A DNA stretch of 64,000 nucleotides from JANLYC01 sp963815445 (GCA_963815445.1 CAWFGV010000005.1:186001-250000), one strand, 5' to 3'; positions 53,341 to 62,595 are shown, numbered from the stretch's first letter. Made by a program: numbers and translations. The notes: a model not told the origin generated them from the letters alone.

Positions 53341-53865
53341 TCAGCCGGAGATTTCCGCAGCAGGTTCTGCCTGGAGGGTGCGTCGATAGGCCAGGAGCAC
53401 GACACCGGGGACCGGGGTCCAGTCCAGCGCTGGGTCGCGGACGAACCCGAGGCGCTCGTACAACCGGTGGGCAGTCGTCATCTCCTTCATGGAGCAGATC
53501 ACCAGTTCACCGAGGCCTAGTTCTCGCCCGCGCGCCATACAGCGTTCGACGAGCGCGCGGGCGACGCCGTGCCCGCGGGCAGCCGGCGACACCGCCAACA
53601 TCCGGAACTCCGCCTCGCCATCGCGACTGAGCTCACGCAAGAGCGAGCCCGGCGGGCAGAACGTCACGGTCCCCACGACCGCGCCGCCGACGAGCGCGAC
53701 CCACAGCTCCGCATCGCGCGACCGCTGCGCCGCGTCGACCAGCTCGCCGGCGTACTCCGCGTCGAGCGTCAGCAGACCATCGTGGACGTAGCCGTCGAGC
53801 GTGAGGCGCCCGACGGCCTCGAGCTCGTCGTCGCGGGCGATCCGGATCTCGACCTCGTCAGACAC
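53341..53865 (-). CDS. GNAT-family acetyltransferase
   Basis: This 174-residue protein from GTG 53865 has the GNAT core: AEFRMLAVSPAARGHGVARA, LVERCMARGRELGLGELVIC and LYERLGFVRDPALDW. RGHGVA is the acetyl-CoA pyrophosphate loop. Its start lies 8 bases inside the end of the IlvG-like gene, so the two are coupled. Substrate unknown. Confidence 0.9.
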   Translation of the reverse strand: MSDEVEIRIARDDELEAVGRLTLDGYVHDGLLTLDAEYAGELVDAAQRSRDAELWVALVGGAVVGTVTFCPPGSLLRELSRDGEAEFRMLAVSPAARGHGVARALVERCMARGRELGLGELVICSMKEMTTAHRLYERLGFVRDPALDWTPVPGVVLLAYRRTLQAEPAAEISG

Positions 53866-55555
53866 CGGTTGTGGTCCGTGGGTAGGCGGCCTCGGGATCG
53901 GTCAGCACGTTGACAAGATAGGGGACGCCCGCGTCGAAGGCCCGGTCGAGGGCTGCTCCGATCTCACCCGGCCTCGAGACGGTCTCCCCGTCACCACCCA
54001 ACGCCTGCACGATCTTGTCGTATGACGTCTGAGGCGCCAGGTCGGCGGCCACGTCGTACCCGTAGAGATACCGCATCGGGTGCTTCTCCAGGCCCCAGCA
54101 GGAGTTGTTGCCCACGACCATGACGACGGGCAGACCATGCCGGACGAGCGTGTCGACGTCGATGAGCGACATCCCGGCCGCACCGTCACCCAGCAGCACG
54201 ACGACCTGCGCGGACGGCCGCGCGATCCGCGCCGCCATCGCCGCGCCCAGACCGGCGCCGAGGCACCCGTACGGCCCGGGATCGAGCCAGCCTCCCGGCC
54301 GCTTCGGCTCGATGAACTTGCCGGCGAACGACACGAAGTCGCCGCCGTCGCCGATCACCACCGCGTCGTCGGCGAGCCGCGGCACCAGCTCGCCGTAGAT
54401 GCGGGCCGGATGGATCGGGTCGGCGTCGGCGGCGAGCATCGCAGCGTCCTTCGCCGTCGCCGCAGCGACCTGGTCACGCAGCCGTGACGTCCAGGTGGCC
54501 CAGTCCGGCCGCGTCGCGGCAGCCTGGGCGGCCTCGCGAACGGCGTCCAGCAGCAGTGACAGGTCGCCGTGCGCCGAGGCCGCGAGGGTCGCATGGGCCG
54601 AGACTTGCGCCTCGCTGTCCGCCAGGTGCACCACCTGGGCCGGCTCGGTGCCCTCCTTGCCCCCGAAGGCGCCGTACCCGAGACGGAAGTCCAGCGGGGT
54701 GCCGGCAACCACCGCCAGGTCGCACTGCCCGAACGCGACCGACCGCGCCTTCGTGACCAGCAGCCGGTGACCTCCGGGCACGATCCCGCGACCCATGCCG
54801 TTCGTGACCACGGGGATGCCGGTCTCCTCGACCAGGCGTAGCGCGGCGTCCTCGGCGCCGTCGGACCAGACGTCGGTGCCGAGCACGAGGACCGGCCGGG
54901 TGGCTGTCGCCAGCAGCCGCCCGATGGTGGCGACGGCGTCGGCGTCCGGGTGGGCGCGGGCACGAGGAGCCACCAGGGGAGCCGCCGACTCGCAGCGCGC
55001 GAACAGCTCGTCCATCGGCACGTCGACGAAGGTCGGCCCCCGGTGCGGTGCGGCGGCCAGTGTGAACGCTTCGTCGATGCCCGCGGCGATCCCACCGGCC
55101 TCGAGGATCGTGCTGGCCCGCTTCGTCACAGGCGAGAGGATGGGCGGCTGGTCGAGCTCCTGCAGCGACCCGGTGCCCCATCGTTGCGTGGGGGCGCGAC
55201 CGCCGACCACGACCAGTGGCGACCCGGCGAACGAGGCCTGCGCGATCGCGCTGACCCCGTTGGTGACTCCGGGCCCGGCGGTCAGCACGGCGAGGCCGGG
55301 GGTGCGTGTCAGCTTGCCGGTCGCCTCGGCGGCGAAGACCGCCGACGGCTCGTGCCGAACGTCCACGAGCCGCATTCCGGGATCACCCTTGACGGCGGCG
55401 TCGTACAGCGGGAAGACGTGCGCGCCGGAGAGCGTGAACATGGTCTCGACGCCGTGGGCAGCGGCGGCGGCGACTGCATGATCGCCCCCATGGCCCTCGC
55501 GGACGGGGGGAGATGCTGGTGCTGTGGTCCCGGACGGTAGGACGTTCTCGTTCAT
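53858..55555 (-). CDS. TPP-dependent acetolactate-synthase-like enzyme (IlvG-like)
   Basis: This 565-residue enzyme has the three domains of the TPP family. The N-terminal domain has the catalytic Glu region (RLVDVRHEPSAVFAAEATGK) and GPGVTN. The C-terminal domain has the TPP motif GDGAAGMSLIDVDTLVRH with NN (VVGNNSCWG). It resembles mycobacterial IlvG, a second acetolactate-synthase homologue without an adjacent small subunit. Whether it makes acetolactate or acts on oxalyl-CoA or another 2-oxoacid cannot be told. It is followed by a coupled GNAT gene. Confidence 0.87.
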   Translation of the reverse strand: MNENVLPSGTTAPASPPVREGHGGDHAVAAAAAHGVETMFTLSGAHVFPLYDAAVKGDPGMRLVDVRHEPSAVFAAEATGKLTRTPGLAVLTAGPGVTNGVSAIAQASFAGSPLVVVGGRAPTQRWGTGSLQELDQPPILSPVTKRASTILEAGGIAAGIDEAFTLAAAPHRGPTFVDVPMDELFARCESAAPLVAPRARAHPDADAVATIGRLLATATRPVLVLGTDVWSDGAEDAALRLVEETGIPVVTNGMGRGIVPGGHRLLVTKARSVAFGQCDLAVVAGTPLDFRLGYGAFGGKEGTEPAQVVHLADSEAQVSAHATLAASAHGDLSLLLDAVREAAQAAATRPDWATWTSRLRDQVAAATAKDAAMLAADADPIHPARIYGELVPRLADDAVVIGDGGDFVSFAGKFIEPKRPGGWLDPGPYGCLGAGLGAAMAARIARPSAQVVVLLGDGAAGMSLIDVDTLVRHGLPVVMVVGNNSCWGLEKHPMRYLYGYDVAADLAPQTSYDKIVQALGGDGETVSRPGEIGAALDRAFDAGVPYLVNVLTDPEAAYPRTTTGV

Positions 55556-55619
55556 ACCTGCAGGCTACTGACGGGTAGCGGGATCGTGAAGGGTCCGCGG
55601 GGGGAGGGCCCGGGTGCGG

Positions 55620-56519
55620 CTAGGACGCCTCGGTCACCCGGCGACCCGAATACATCCAGGGCGTGAAGGTCGGGATCGCGCGCAGCAGCGCCAGCAACAG
55701 GTCCGAACGGGCCTCGGGGGGTTCGGCGAAGGTGACCTTGTCGTGCGACGGTGCGATCCCGATGGCCAGGTGAACGTGCAACGCACGCAGGAACGCCGAG
55801 GTGTTCTTGGCTGCCGGTGTCGGCCACGTGTGGTCAGTCAGGTGGCCGCGCGGCCTGGCCAACGCGCCGGACATGGTGGAGACCCATTCGTCGAGCTGCT
55901 CGGCGTCCACGAGGTTGCGATGCACGATCGAGAGCGCGGCATGGGCCAACCGGTCGTCCTCACCGTCCACGAGGACGGTCGGTGTCGGGGCGACGAGGCG
56001 CTCGGCGATGACGTCGAGGAGCACGCCCTGGTGCAGGGCTTGCAGATGGCGCGACGCGGAGAGAACGCCGATCAGATCGGCGCCGTGCGCAACGGTGTGC
56101 GCCCAACCCTTGCCTGGCACCCAGCCGCGTAGGTCCTGCTCGCGGGTGTACCAGCCGATCGCGCGCTCAGCCCAGTTGAGGACGACGTCCACCGGCAGGA
56201 TGCGGGCGACGTTGTCACGCCGGACGCACTCAGCCAGGACGAGAGCCGAGAAGCTCCGTCGGAACACCGAGTCGTCGAGGGACTTGCCGAGGCCGACGAC
56301 GAGTCCCTGCGCGATCGAGTCGCCGAAGCTGACCAGCAGGTCGTCGTAAATGCCTTCGCTCAGCCAGGTGGCGAGCACAGGGCAGGCCGTCTCATCACGT
56401 TCGACCGGATTGGTCGAACCCAACATCGTGACCAGCTCGGCGGTCAACTCGTTCAACGGCCGGTCATCCGGAACGGCCATATCGGACTCGAGCACCTGCT
56501 GCCAGAAACCCCGTGGCAT
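55620..56519 (-). CDS. DUF2785 protein
   Basis: This 299-residue protein from the ATG at 56519 (PRGFWQQVLE) shows DUF2785 features: WAERAIGWYTREQDLRGWVP, KGWAHTVAHGADLIGVLSAS. It is all-helical and soluble. No function is established. It is divergent from pdtaS, with a 111-base gap holding both promoters. Confidence 0.85.
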   Translation of the reverse strand: MPRGFWQQVLESDMAVPDDRPLNELTAELVTMLGSTNPVERDETACPVLATWLSEGIYDDLLVSFGDSIAQGLVVGLGKSLDDSVFRRSFSALVLAECVRRDNVARILPVDVVLNWAERAIGWYTREQDLRGWVPGKGWAHTVAHGADLIGVLSASRHLQALHQGVLLDVIAERLVAPTPTVLVDGEDDRLAHAALSIVHRNLVDAEQLDEWVSTMSGALARPRGHLTDHTWPTPAAKNTSAFLRALHVHLAIGIAPSHDKVTFAEPPEARSDLLLALLRAIPTFTPWMYSGRRVTEAS

Positions 56520-56630
56520 GGCGCCATCCTCGCACAAACCTCGCCTCGTTCAGCAAACCTCCAGGCGTTGCGCGCGCGTCTTTCCGACGAGTGTTCGGAA
56601 CATCACACCGCGTTGCCCTACGGTGGCTGA

Positions 56631-58091
56631 GTGCCCTCGCTCGATGACGTCGCCAAGGCTCATACGGACCTCGGCACCGACGACATCGCCTGGTTGCACC
56701 TGCTGATCGCGGATTGGCAGATCATCGCCGACCTCTCGTTCGCGGACCTCGTCCTCTGGCTGCCCGACCGCGAGGAAATCGGGTTCTGGGGCGGCGCGCA
56801 GATGCGTCCCACAACTGGACCGACAGCCTTCGTCGATGACCTGGTCGGCTCCTTCGTGCCCCGTGGCCGACGCCCGCTGCTCGATGCGGCGTACGACGAG
56901 AAGCGGATCGCGCGCGAGGGTGATCCGGAATGGCGCGACGACGTGCCGGTGCGAGTCGAGACGATCCCGGTCGTTCGCGCGGGATCCATGCTGGCGGTGA
57001 TCGCTCGCAACACCAACCTGTTGGGGGTGCGTACGCCCAGCAGGCTGGAGCTGTCCTACCTGCAGACCGCCAGCGACCTGACGCGGATGATCAGCCGCGG
57101 GGCCTTCCCGATCCCCACCGAGCGCCGGGCCTGGACGTCGTCACCCCGGGTGGGTGACGGCTTCGTCCGGACCGACGCGGCCGGCGTCGTGACCTATGCG
57201 AGCCCGAACGCCCAGTCGGCGTACCGGCGGCTCGGCCTGGCCGGCGACCTCGTGGGGGAGCCGTTCGCCGAGACGACGGAGGCACTGCTCGCGCCACCGG
57301 CGCGTCCCGTGGACGAGGCGGTGACGGTCACGCTGTCCGGCCGGCATCCGCGCGAGACGGAGTACGGCAACGACGAGGCCACGGTGGCTGCCCGCGTGAT
57401 CCCGCTGTCGCCGGAGGGCGACCTGGCTGGTTCCTTGGTGTTGCTGCGCGACGTCACCGAGCTGCGCAGCCGCGAACGCGAGCTGATCACCAAGGACGCG
57501 ACGATCCGTGAGATCCACCACCGGGTCAAGAACAACCTGCAGACCGTGGCAGCCCTGCTGCGGCTGCAGGCGCGCAGAATGGAAGTCCCGGCAGCGCGGC
57601 TGGCCCTCGACGAGGCGGTACGGCGAGTGGGGTCGATCGCGATCGTGCACGAGACCTTGAGCCAGGCGTTCAACGAGCGCGTCGACTTCGACGACGTGTC
57701 CGACCGGCTGTCGGCGATGGTCACGGAGGTGGCCGCTGCACCTGCCGCGGTGGCGACCTCCCGGACCGGATCGTTCGGTCAGCTGCCGGCCGAGGTGGCG
57801 ACGCCGCTCGCGATGGTGCTGACCGAGGTGCTGCAGAACGCCGTCGAGCATGGCTTTCGCGACGGGGCCGGCCGGATCTCGTTGCGAGCGCTGCGCCTGG
57901 CGGGACGGTTGACGGTTGTCATCGACGATGACGGCCGTGGGCTGCCGCCGGGGTTCGATCCGGTTGCGTCCGGAAGTCTCGGCTTGTCGATCGTGCGCAC
58001 GCTCGTGGAGTCAGAGCTCGGCGGCGTGATCTCGTTCGGTGGGAACCCGGAAGGCGGTACGCGCGTGGACCTGGACATTCCCGTCCGCTGA
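56631..58091 (+). CDS. pdtaS: Sensor histidine kinase PdtaS
   Basis: This 486-residue cytosolic kinase from GTG 56631 has an N-terminal GAF-like domain (DEKRIAREGDPEWRDDVPVR), a PAS domain (DGFVRTDAAGVVTYASPNAQ) and a HisKA_2 domain with REIHHRVKNNLQTVAALLRL, then GHKL ATPase (TEVLQNAVEHGF, DDDGRGLP, LGLSIVRTLV). It signals to the ANTAR-type regulator PdtaR, which is not in the window. In mycobacteria pdtaS neighbours whiB1; here whiB1 is convergent, 28 bases away. Confidence 0.93.
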   Translation: MPSLDDVAKAHTDLGTDDIAWLHLLIADWQIIADLSFADLVLWLPDREEIGFWGGAQMRPTTGPTAFVDDLVGSFVPRGRRPLLDAAYDEKRIAREGDPEWRDDVPVRVETIPVVRAGSMLAVIARNTNLLGVRTPSRLELSYLQTASDLTRMISRGAFPIPTERRAWTSSPRVGDGFVRTDAAGVVTYASPNAQSAYRRLGLAGDLVGEPFAETTEALLAPPARPVDEAVTVTLSGRHPRETEYGNDEATVAARVIPLSPEGDLAGSLVLLRDVTELRSRERELITKDATIREIHHRVKNNLQTVAALLRLQARRMEVPAARLALDEAVRRVGSIAIVHETLSQAFNERVDFDDVSDRLSAMVTEVAAAPAAVATSRTGSFGQLPAEVATPLAMVLTEVLQNAVEHGFRDGAGRISLRALRLAGRLTVVIDDDGRGLPPGFDPVASGSLGLSIVRTLVESELGGVISFGGNPEGGTRVDLDIPVR

Positions 58092-58099
58092 GCCCGCCG

Positions 58100-58118
58100 C
58101 CGCGCCGATTAGGCGCGG
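58100..58118. terminator. Hairpin between pdtaS and whiB1
   Basis: CCGCGCC and GGCGCGG form a perfect seven-base stem with a five-base loop in the 28-base gap between the convergent genes. It can end both transcripts. Confidence 0.75.
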
Positions 58119-58119
58119 A

Positions 58120-58368
58120 TCAGGCGCGGATCTTGGCGCGCGCGTTGCGACGCTTCAGCGCCCGCCGCTCATCTTCGGACATTCCGCCCCAAACGCCGTG
58201 GTCCTGGCCGGCCTCGAGCGCCCACGCGAGACACTGCTCGCGCACCTCGCAACGGCGACAGATAGCCTTGGCTTCCTCGATCTGGAGGATGGCAGGGCCG
58301 GTGTTGCCGATGGGGAAGAACAGCTCCGGGTCCTCTTCGAGGCACGCGGAGCGGTGACGCCAGTCCAC
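58120..58368 (-). CDS. whiB1: WhiB-family iron-sulfur regulator, WhiB1
   Basis: This 82-residue protein has the WhiB1 form: Cys9, Cys37, Cys40 and Cys46 hold a [4Fe-4S] cluster, and GVWGGMSEDERRALKRRNAR is the conserved turn and basic tail that contact the sigma factor and DNA. WhiB1 senses nitric oxide and binds SigA. It is convergent with pdtaS. A perfect CRP-type dyad lies 55-76 bases upstream of the start. Confidence 0.95.
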   Translation of the reverse strand: MDWRHRSACLEEDPELFFPIGNTGPAILQIEEAKAICRRCEVREQCLAWALEAGQDHGVWGGMSEDERRALKRRNARAKIRA

Positions 58369-58728
58369 GGCGCAGCTCCTCTTCGTTCATGGCGGACACG
58401 GGGCGTGACCGCGGTGCGGGGTGCTCGTGAAGGTTTTCACGAGCCCTCTCGCTGGCCTCGCTCGTGGGGCAAGCGGGGTGTCGAGAGACGTGCAGCGCGT
58501 TGCAGCGCCTGGTGCGAACTCGATCGTCGCAAGAGATCTGCGCCTGCACAACCCCTCGACCTGTGTCAGTTTCCTCACAAGCGGGACGAGGTGGACAGGC
58601 GTTCGATCCCTGTGTTCAAGTCTAGACGGTTCGGCTTCTGACCGTGAGCCCTGAGGCTCCAGGGTGTCCACCATCACGTCGACCGTACTGCGTCAGTTCT
58701 CGCTCGGGCAGTGGCTAGGGTCTGGTGC
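58369..58728. promoter_or_regulatory. whiB1 upstream region with CRP-type dyad
   Basis: This 360-base gap between divergent genes holds no convincing gene. At 58423-58444 arms GCTCGTGAA and TTCACGAGC enclose GGTT, containing the CRP core GTGA-N6-TCAC. In Mycobacterium tuberculosis the CRP homologue controls whiB1, so the same control is likely here. The rest contains only possible -10 sites. Confidence 0.7.
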
Positions 58729-59193
58729 ATGAGTTCTGAGCATCCGCCTGACGACTCGCAGCCGCAGCCCGGACCCGCTGTCCGGGTGGCGGCCGGGCTC
58801 GTCGGGCTCGAGGCGCTCGGCCTGCTCGGGCTGGCGGTGGGCGAGCTCGTGAACATCAATCCCAGTCGGCCCGGGGCGGGCATCAGCATCGCGGTGTTCT
58901 TCATGCTGTATGCCGGTGGACTCGCTGCGTGCACCCGCGGGCTCCTACGCCTGCGGAGCTGGAGCCGCGGCCCGGTGGTGCTCGCTCAGCTCATCGAGCT
59001 CGGAATCGCCTGGAGCTTCCGCGGTGGCAGCACGACGTGGGTGGCGATCCTGCTGGCAGTCCCGGCCCTCGTCGTACTCGCCGTGGTCTTCTCCCCGTCG
59101 ACCACGCAGGCTCTGTTCGGGGAGCGGATGAGCGGCGCCGACGTCGAGCCCGCGGCCGACGACGGAGAGCCAGGTCGCGGCCGGCGGGCCTGA
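58729..59193 (+). CDS. Conserved membrane protein (Rv3217c-like)
   Basis: This 154-residue protein from the ATG at 58729 has four helices (VRVAAGLVGLEALGLLGLAV, AVFFMLYAGGLAACTRGLL, GPVVLAQLIELGIAWSFRGG, AILLAVPALVVLAVVF) and a disordered acidic C-terminus. Position beside whiB1 matches the Rv3217c-type protein of mycobacteria. Function unknown. Confidence 0.8.
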   Translation: MSSEHPPDDSQPQPGPAVRVAAGLVGLEALGLLGLAVGELVNINPSRPGAGISIAVFFMLYAGGLAACTRGLLRLRSWSRGPVVLAQLIELGIAWSFRGGSTTWVAILLAVPALVVLAVVFSPSTTQALFGERMSGADVEPAADDGEPGRGRRA

Positions 59194-59202
59194 CGACGAA
59201 CA

Positions 59203-59238
59203 ACAGGCCCGCGCCGCCGGTGGGCGGTGCGGGCCTGT
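59203..59238. terminator. Strong GC terminator between convergent genes
   Basis: ACAGGCCCGC pairs with GCGGGCCTGT and the stem continues through CCGCC and GGCGG with one G-T pair, a four-base loop. It lies between the convergent membrane-protein and sodN genes and can end both. Confidence 0.85.
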
Positions 59239-59262
59239 CCCGTCCGGTGGGTGACGCGCAGG

Positions 59263-59664
59263 TCAGCCCTTCTTGGTCTCGGCGAAGATCTCGGCGATCT
59301 CGTCGATCTTGGCGAGAAGCTGGTCGGCCTTGGCGGCGTCCATGCTGTCCTTGGTGCCGGCCGCCCCGGCCAGCTTGGTCGCCTCGTTGAAGAGGGTGTG
59401 GAGCTGCGGGTACTTCTCGAAGTGCGGAGGCTTGAAGTAGTCGGTCCACAGCACCCACAGGTGGTGCTTGACGAGCTCGGAGCGTTCTTCCTTGATGATG
59501 AGCGCGCGGGTGCGGAAGTCGTGGTCGTCGTTGTCGGCGACCTTGCCGATGATGGCCTTGATCGACTCGGCCTCGATCCTGGCCTGGGCCGGGTCATAGA
59601 CCCCGCACGGAAGGTCGCAATGAGCCGAGACGTCGATGGTCGGTGCGATGAAGCGACGCAGCAT
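59263..59664 (-). CDS. sodN: Nickel superoxide dismutase
   Basis: This 133-residue precursor has a 14-residue propeptide (MLRRFIAPTIDVSA) and then the nickel hook HCDLPCGVYDP at the mature N-terminus: His1, Cys2 and Cys6 bind nickel, and the four-helix bundle follows (AESIKAIIGKVADNDDHDFR). The signal-peptidase-like maturation protease is divergent at 59781. It removes superoxide in the cytoplasm and forms hexamers. Confidence 0.96.
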   Translation of the reverse strand: MLRRFIAPTIDVSAHCDLPCGVYDPAQARIEAESIKAIIGKVADNDDHDFRTRALIIKEERSELVKHHLWVLWTDYFKPPHFEKYPQLHTLFNEATKLAGAAGTKDSMDAAKADQLLAKIDEIAEIFAETKKG

Positions 59665-59694
59665 GAACTGGTCCTTTCTGGAGCAGGCCGGGGA

Positions 59695-59724
59695 GTTGCC
59701 ACGCTCGTATCGGCGTGATGCAAC
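59695..59724. promoter_or_regulatory. Dyad between sodN and its protease gene
   Basis: GTTGC-CACGC, an 8-base loop, then GCGTG-AT-GCAAC form an imperfect dyad in the 116-base divergent gap between sodN and the maturation protease gene. The Nur nickel repressor is the known regulator of sodN-type genes in Streptomyces, but the dyad does not match its box closely. Regulation by it is a guess. Confidence 0.45.
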
Positions 59725-59780
59725 AGTGTCTGCAGCAACTAGTGCCCGACCCTACTCCGCCCAAACAAGGACTCTTGCAG

Positions 59781-60095
59781 GTGCCCAAGCCCCCCCTGTT
59801 CGGACTGGCCGTGGTGCGTGGCCGGTCGATGGAGCCCACCTTGCAGGAGGGCGACCGGCTGATCGTGAGGTATGGCGCCGAGCCCCGGTCCGGACAGCTG
59901 GTGGTCGTCCGACTGCCCGGGCGCCCTGTCGCGGTGAAACGGGCGATCCGGCGTACCGAGCACGGGTGGTGGGTCGAGCGTGACAACCCCGACGAGGGCG
60001 TGGACTCGTGGCTGGTGGGTGAGATCGCAGCCGAGGACGTGCTCGGTCGAGTCGTGGTGCGCGTGTGGCCGTGGCGGCGGCGGCGAACCACCTGA
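59781..60095 (+). CDS. sodX: Nickel-SOD maturation protease (SodX-like)
   Basis: This 104-residue protein from GTG 59781 (further upstream starts at 59715/59718 exist) is a small signal-peptidase S26-type protease: VVRGRSMEPTLQEGDRLIV carries the catalytic Ser and GRPVAVKRAIRR the Lys. It lacks a membrane helix, which fits cleavage of the sodN propeptide in the cytoplasm. Preceded by AAGGA. Confidence 0.87.
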   Translation: MPKPPLFGLAVVRGRSMEPTLQEGDRLIVRYGAEPRSGQLVVVRLPGRPVAVKRAIRRTEHGWWVERDNPDEGVDSWLVGEIAAEDVLGRVVVRVWPWRRRRTT

Positions 60096-60326
60096 GCGCC
60101 CTCCACGGCGCCCGCCGGAGGTCCGATTCGGCGTGAGGTGGCTCTCCTGGCTGACGGTGTGAGCAGACCTCGTGGGAGAGTGGCCTTCCGGGAGACCCCC
60201 GGGACACGTCAGTTCCTGTACCGCAGCGCGGTCCGATCGCGGCCGCCCACCGAGCACAACGCCGTGGCCATCACGCCGCGGCCGACGCGCGGCGAGGCGC
60301 AGACTCCCCGGAATCAGGTGACATCG

Positions 60327-61553
60327 ATGACGAGTTCGAGCATGCCCGACCAGCCGTCTCAGCCACGCCCACCGGTGGCCACACCGACCGCGGTGATCCC
60401 GTCCGGACGCCACGTTGGCGACCCCGTGTTCGAGCTGCACCGTGGCGGCAAGATGCACATCGCCGCCAACGTCGAGCTGACCGGTATCGACGATCTCTCC
60501 ATGGCATACACCCCGGGGGTGGCCCGGGTGTGTCAGGAGATCGCAGATCATCCAGAGTCCGTTCGCGACTACACCTGGGTCTCCAACACGGTCGCGGTCG
60601 TCACCGACGGGACCGCCGTGCTCGGTCTGGGAGACATCGGGCCAGCAGCGGCCATGCCGGTCATGGAGGGCAAGGCCATCTTGTTCAAGCAGTTCGGAGG
60701 CGTCGATGCCGTACCGATCTGCTTGGACTGCACGGACACGGACGAGCTGGTCGAGACGATTGCCCGGTTGGCGCCGAGCTTCGGCGGCATCAACCTGGAG
60801 GACATCTCGGCACCACGGTGCTTCGAGGTGGAGCGGCGACTCAAGGAACGCCTCGACATCCCGGTCTTCCATGACGACCAGCACGGCACGGCGGTCGTCG
60901 TGCTCGCTGCGCTGCGCAACGCGCTGCGCATCGTCGCGAAGGAGCTGGCCGACGTACGGATCGTGGTCTCGGGAGCCGGTGCTGCCGGCGTCGCGGTCAC
61001 GAAGATGATGCTGGCCGCAGGCGCCCGCAACATCGCAGTGGTCGATCGGGGCGGGATTATCAGTCCGGCCCGGACGGACCTCAACGCCGTCAAGCTCCGG
61101 CTCGCCGAGCAGACGAACACGCGTGGCGAGTCCGGCGAGCTCGCGAGCGCCTTGGTCGGTGCCGACGTCTTCATCGGCGTCAGCGGCGGCAACGTCGAGG
61201 AACAAGCCATCGCTGCGATGGCCACCGACCCGGTGATCTTCGCGCTGGCGAATCCAGATCCGGAGGTCCAGCTGGAGATCGCGCAGCGCCATGCGCGTGT
61301 CGTGGCAACCGGCAGGTCCGACCACGCCAACCAGATCAACAACGTGCTCGCCTTCCCGGGCATCTTCCGGGGGACTTTCGACGCTGGCGCGCGCCGGATC
61401 ACCGAGGACATGAAGCTGGCGGCTGCCGTTGCGCTTGCTGACCTCGTGGCCGATGACCTCGACCCGGCACGTGTGATCCCGTCACCGTTCGACCCGCGAG
61501 TGGCGCCGGCGGTTGCGGCCGCAGTGGCCGCTGCGGCCGGTCGACAGACCTGA
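60327..61553 (+). CDS. NAD(P)-dependent malic enzyme
   Basis: The product has 408 residues from the ATG at 60327 (GTG 60318 possible). Motifs are SMAYTPGVARVCQEI, ISAPRCFEVERRL, FHDDQHGTAVVV and the Rossmann GAGAAG. The C-terminal PTA domain of large malic enzymes is absent, so it is the short form. It makes pyruvate from malate with CO2 release. Cofactor choice cannot be fixed from sequence. Single gene with its own promoter region. Confidence 0.92.
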   Translation: MTSSSMPDQPSQPRPPVATPTAVIPSGRHVGDPVFELHRGGKMHIAANVELTGIDDLSMAYTPGVARVCQEIADHPESVRDYTWVSNTVAVVTDGTAVLGLGDIGPAAAMPVMEGKAILFKQFGGVDAVPICLDCTDTDELVETIARLAPSFGGINLEDISAPRCFEVERRLKERLDIPVFHDDQHGTAVVVLAALRNALRIVAKELADVRIVVSGAGAAGVAVTKMMLAAGARNIAVVDRGGIISPARTDLNAVKLRLAEQTNTRGESGELASALVGADVFIGVSGGNVEEQAIAAMATDPVIFALANPDPEVQLEIAQRHARVVATGRSDHANQINNVLAFPGIFRGTFDAGARRITEDMKLAAAVALADLVADDLDPARVIPSPFDPRVAPAVAAAVAAAAGRQT

Positions 61554-61626
61554 CCGGCCCTACGCAAGGCTACGTGCGTGCCCGGGACGGTGTGGACGTC
61601 CGCCTGTCGCGCCCTAAGGTGATGGA

Positions 61627-62595
61627 ATGTTCGCTGCGTACGCTGAGTCGATCCATCCGGACGCGCCCTTGGACGGACTCGTCCTGGGGGAGTTGCCTGA
61701 TCCTGTGCAGCCAGACGGTTGGACGATCGTCGACGTCAGGGCGGCGGCACTGAACCGGCATGACCTGTGGTCTCTGCGCGGTGTCGGCCTGGCGGAAGAC
61801 CGGCTGCCGATGATCCTGGGCTGCGACGCAGCGGGCGTCGACCAGGACGGTAACGAGGTCGTCGTCCATGCGGTCATCAGCGATCCGGACTGGTCAGGGG
61901 ACGAGACGCTCGACCCCAAACGTTCGCTGCTCTCCGAGCGGTATCCCGGCACGCTGGCTGAACGCGTTGCCGTGCCCAGTCGCAACGTGCTGCCGAAGCC
62001 GCCGTCGTTGAGCTTCGAGGAGGCAGCCTGCCTGCCGACGGCCTGGTTGACGGCATACCGGATGCTCTTCACGCACGGTGGGCTGAAGCCGGGTGACAGC
62101 GTGCTCGTGCAGGGTGCGGGCGGCGGTGTAGCCACGGCGTTGATCACACTGGCTTCGGCCGCTGGGCTCCGGACGTACGCGACGAGCCGTGACGAGACGA
62201 AGCGGAAACGGGCGCTCGAGCTTGGGTCGAGCGAGGTGTTCGAGACCGGCGCCCGGTTGCCACAGCGTGTCGATGCTGTGATGGAGACCGTGGGCGCGGC
62301 CACGTGGAGCCATTCGATCAAGGCGTTGCGGCCGGGCGGCACGCTGGTCATCTCCGGTGCGACGTCCGGTAATCAGCCGGACAACGCCGAGCTCACGAGG
62401 ATCTTCTTCCTGCAGCTGCGGGTGCAAGGTTCGACGATGGGGACGCGGGCGGAGTTCCAGAGCCTGCTCGACCTCCTGGACGTGTCGGGTGCGCGGCCGC
62501 TCATCGACCGGACCCTGCCGCTGCACCGTGCGCGTGACGGGTTCGAGGCGATGCTCGAGGGGGACGTGTTCGGAAAGATCGTGTTCACGGTCTGA
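61627..62595 (+). CDS. MDR-family zinc-independent oxidoreductase
   Basis: This 322-residue medium-chain dehydrogenase/reductase has ALNRHDLWSLRGVG and the nucleotide loop GDSVLVQGAGGGVATAL. The structural zinc Cys cluster and the catalytic Cys-His of alcohol dehydrogenases are absent, so it looks like quinone oxidoreductase. Substrate unknown. It lies upstream of the cupin gene. Confidence 0.88.
   Translation: MFAAYAESIHPDAPLDGLVLGELPDPVQPDGWTIVDVRAAALNRHDLWSLRGVGLAEDRLPMILGCDAAGVDQDGNEVVVHAVISDPDWSGDETLDPKRSLLSERYPGTLAERVAVPSRNVLPKPPSLSFEEAACLPTAWLTAYRMLFTHGGLKPGDSVLVQGAGGGVATALITLASAAGLRTYATSRDETKRKRALELGSSEVFETGARLPQRVDAVMETVGAATWSHSIKALRPGGTLVISGATSGNQPDNAELTRIFFLQLRVQGSTMGTRAEFQSLLDLLDVSGARPLIDRTLPLHRARDGFEAMLEGDVFGKIVFTV

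Noticed and set aside
59739..61325. Long leftward frame opposite the SodX and malic enzyme genes
   Set aside because: No ribosome-binding site, no recognisable domain, and it is fully covered by well-supported genes on the other strand.
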